Shown: in pieces, positions 6,080 to 6,726 of the stretch
Layout of the letters: every line of letters starts with the position of its first letter
How positions within the stretch are numbered: position 1 is the first letter of the stretch
From: Clostridia bacterium
GTDB lineage: Bacteria > Bacillota > Clostridia > Christensenellales > UBA1242
Assembly (NCBI GenBank): GCA_028694075.1
Contig: JAQUUD010000058.1
Location: forward strand, 1 to 6,726
Direction: 5' to 3'
DNA length: 6,726 nucleotides
The notes under the pieces: model-generated
The model's input: only the letters and a program-made list of their open reading frames with translations
The model's database searches: none
What the model was told of the DNA's origin: nothing
Position numbers and translations under genes: made by a program

Positions 6080-6726
6080 TTATTTATTTAAGTTTTTTCT
6101 TGATCTAACTGTTAAGAAATTGCCAATTAACAAGAGCAGTAGAAGAACACAGCAACCAATTGCAAAATAAATGTAATCATTGCTAGTCGCCACTTCCCAA
6201 GCCGCATATAATGTTAAAGTTTCACCATCTAATGCTGGCATTGTTTCAGCATCAAATTCTTCTGTTAAGTCAGCATCGGTATACCAACCTGCAAAAACAT
6301 AACCTGCTTTAGTTGGAGTTGGCAACAGACTTTCCAAGTCTTCGCCGTACTCAATATCAATTTCTTCAATTTCATTACCTTCGTTTGTATTAAACGAAAC
6401 TGTATAAGCTATTACTTCCCAATTTGCAGTAAAGGTTTTATTGCCATAACTTCCCAAGAGAATTGTAACATTCGATGTTGGAGTTGCTTGACCTTCATAA
6501 GTCCAACCGGTGAATTCGTAACCTGCTTTTGTTGGGCCAGCTAATGTTATAGTTGTTGTTTCGATTGTGTAAGTTGCTGGGTTTCCAACATTATTTGTTC
6601 CATCATTTAGTTCGTAAGTTATCGTATAATTTGTCGCAACCCATTTTGCATATAATTCAACTGCACCAGTTGAGCCTAATGCAATCGCGGTTGTTGCGAC
6701 ACCAGTGCAATCTTCATTATCGTACC
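6080..6726 (-). CDS. Surface protein with InlB B-type (Listeria-Bacteroides) repeats and C-terminal membrane anchor (5' end outside window)
   Basis: The minus-strand frame is open from the window edge to the stop at 6080-6082, showing the last 214 residues. A TTG at 6457 is an internal leucine, not a start. Residues 23-28 (ELYAKW) end one repeat. Residues 33-102 and 107-176 are two full repeats, closing in FTANW and LYAAW. The closing tryptophans W28, W102 and W176 are exactly 74 residues apart. Each full repeat carries the family core PTKAGYxFxGW (64-74, 137-147). These are small beta-grasp-like modules found in large secreted or wall-associated proteins, often as spacers or adhesin stalks. 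Residues 184-204 are a hydrophobic helix (AIGCCVLLLLLLIGNFL) followed by a basic RSRKNLNK tail, a stop-transfer anchor. No LPXTG sortase motif precedes it. The last repeat is much more acidic (NEGNEIEEIDIEYGED) than the one before. Any N-terminal ligand-binding domain and signal peptide lie outside the window. Confidence 0.88.
   Translation of the reverse strand, partial: YDNEDCTGVATTAIALGSTGAVELYAKWVATNYTITYELNDGTNNVGNPATYTIETTTITLAGPTKAGYEFTGWTYEGQATPTSNVTILLGSYGNKTFTANWEVIAYTVSFNTNEGNEIEEIDIEYGEDLESLLPTPTKAGYVFAGWYTDADLTEEFDAETMPALDGETLTLYAAWEVATSNDYIYFAIGCCVLLLLLLIGNFLTVRSRKNLNK
6197..6628 (-). repeat. Two complete 70-residue InlB B-type repeat units with 4-residue linkers
   Basis: Unit one spans 6419-6628 and unit two spans 6197-6406; the end of an earlier unit is visible at 6641-6658. 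Protein spacing is regular (74 residues), but DNA identity is low except around the PTKAGY core, where 6301-6316 and 6520-6535 differ by one base. The duplication is therefore old or has been diversified, unlike the fresh 9-bp array in the collagen-like gene. Confidence 0.8.

Noticed and set aside
6455..6457. TTG as the start of the repeat surface protein
   Set aside because: The frame is open upstream to the window edge and encodes the rest of the same repeat plus the end of an earlier one, so this codon is an internal Leu.
1..6726. Reassigned genetic code (UGA as Trp), considered because no gene ends in TGA
   Set aside because: The Trp codons checked are TGG and all genes are full length with standard stops. 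Six TAA/TAG stops in such AT-rich DNA are not unusual.
1..6726. Mobile element, CRISPR array, tRNA gene or defence system
   Set aside because: I saw no transposase or integrase, no spaced direct repeats, no tRNA-like cloverleaf and no recognisable defence protein on either strand. The repeats present are all within coding sequence.

Overview
The window comes from a strongly AT-rich bacterial chromosome, most likely a low-GC Bacillota (Firmicutes) lineage such as an uncultured Clostridia or a Bacilli/RF39-like gut group. This rests on A/T-ending codons, AGGAG-type ribosome binding sites, clear sigma-A-like promoters, a PheS with the four-Cys knuckle I recall from Bacillus-type enzymes, and two surface-protein types common in such genomes: a collagen-like G-X-Y protein with a BclA-type head, and a Listeria-Bacteroides (InlB B) repeat protein. 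The standard code fits. Every tryptophan codon I checked is TGG, and all six visible stops are TAA or TAG. The exact taxon cannot be named from this window.

Layout, left to right. Bases 2-517 hold the 3' end of a plus-strand collagen-like surface gene, closed by an intrinsic terminator at 528-564. Bases 752-1510 hold a complete short-chain dehydrogenase/reductase with its own extended -10 promoter. Bases 1716-5198 hold pheS and pheT, 9 bases apart, the two subunits of phenylalanyl-tRNA synthetase. They follow a ~200-base AT-rich leader with no T-box. A strong hairpin at 5253-5293 ends pheT and lies between it and a convergent minus-strand gene. That gene (5295-5645) encodes a 116-residue two-helix membrane protein of unknown function and has a near-consensus promoter (5719-5746). 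Bases 5646-6079 carry no gene. They contain that promoter, a possible orphan plus-strand promoter, a weak hairpin and a GC-rich terminator. Bases 6080-6726 are the 3' end of a minus-strand cell-surface protein with at least two 74-residue-period InlB-type repeats and a C-terminal membrane anchor. Its open frame continues past the window edge.

How it fits together. Only pheS-pheT form an evident functional unit (tRNA-Phe charging). The SDR is a free-standing housekeeping-type gene. The two flanking surface proteins suggest a host- or community-associated cell envelope (or spore surface, for the collagen-like one). I see no phage, transposon, CRISPR, toxin-antitoxin or defence module. The observation most worth a second look is in PheS: two stretches that line the phenylalanine pocket in known enzymes depart from the usual residues, while the rest of the catalytic framework is intact.
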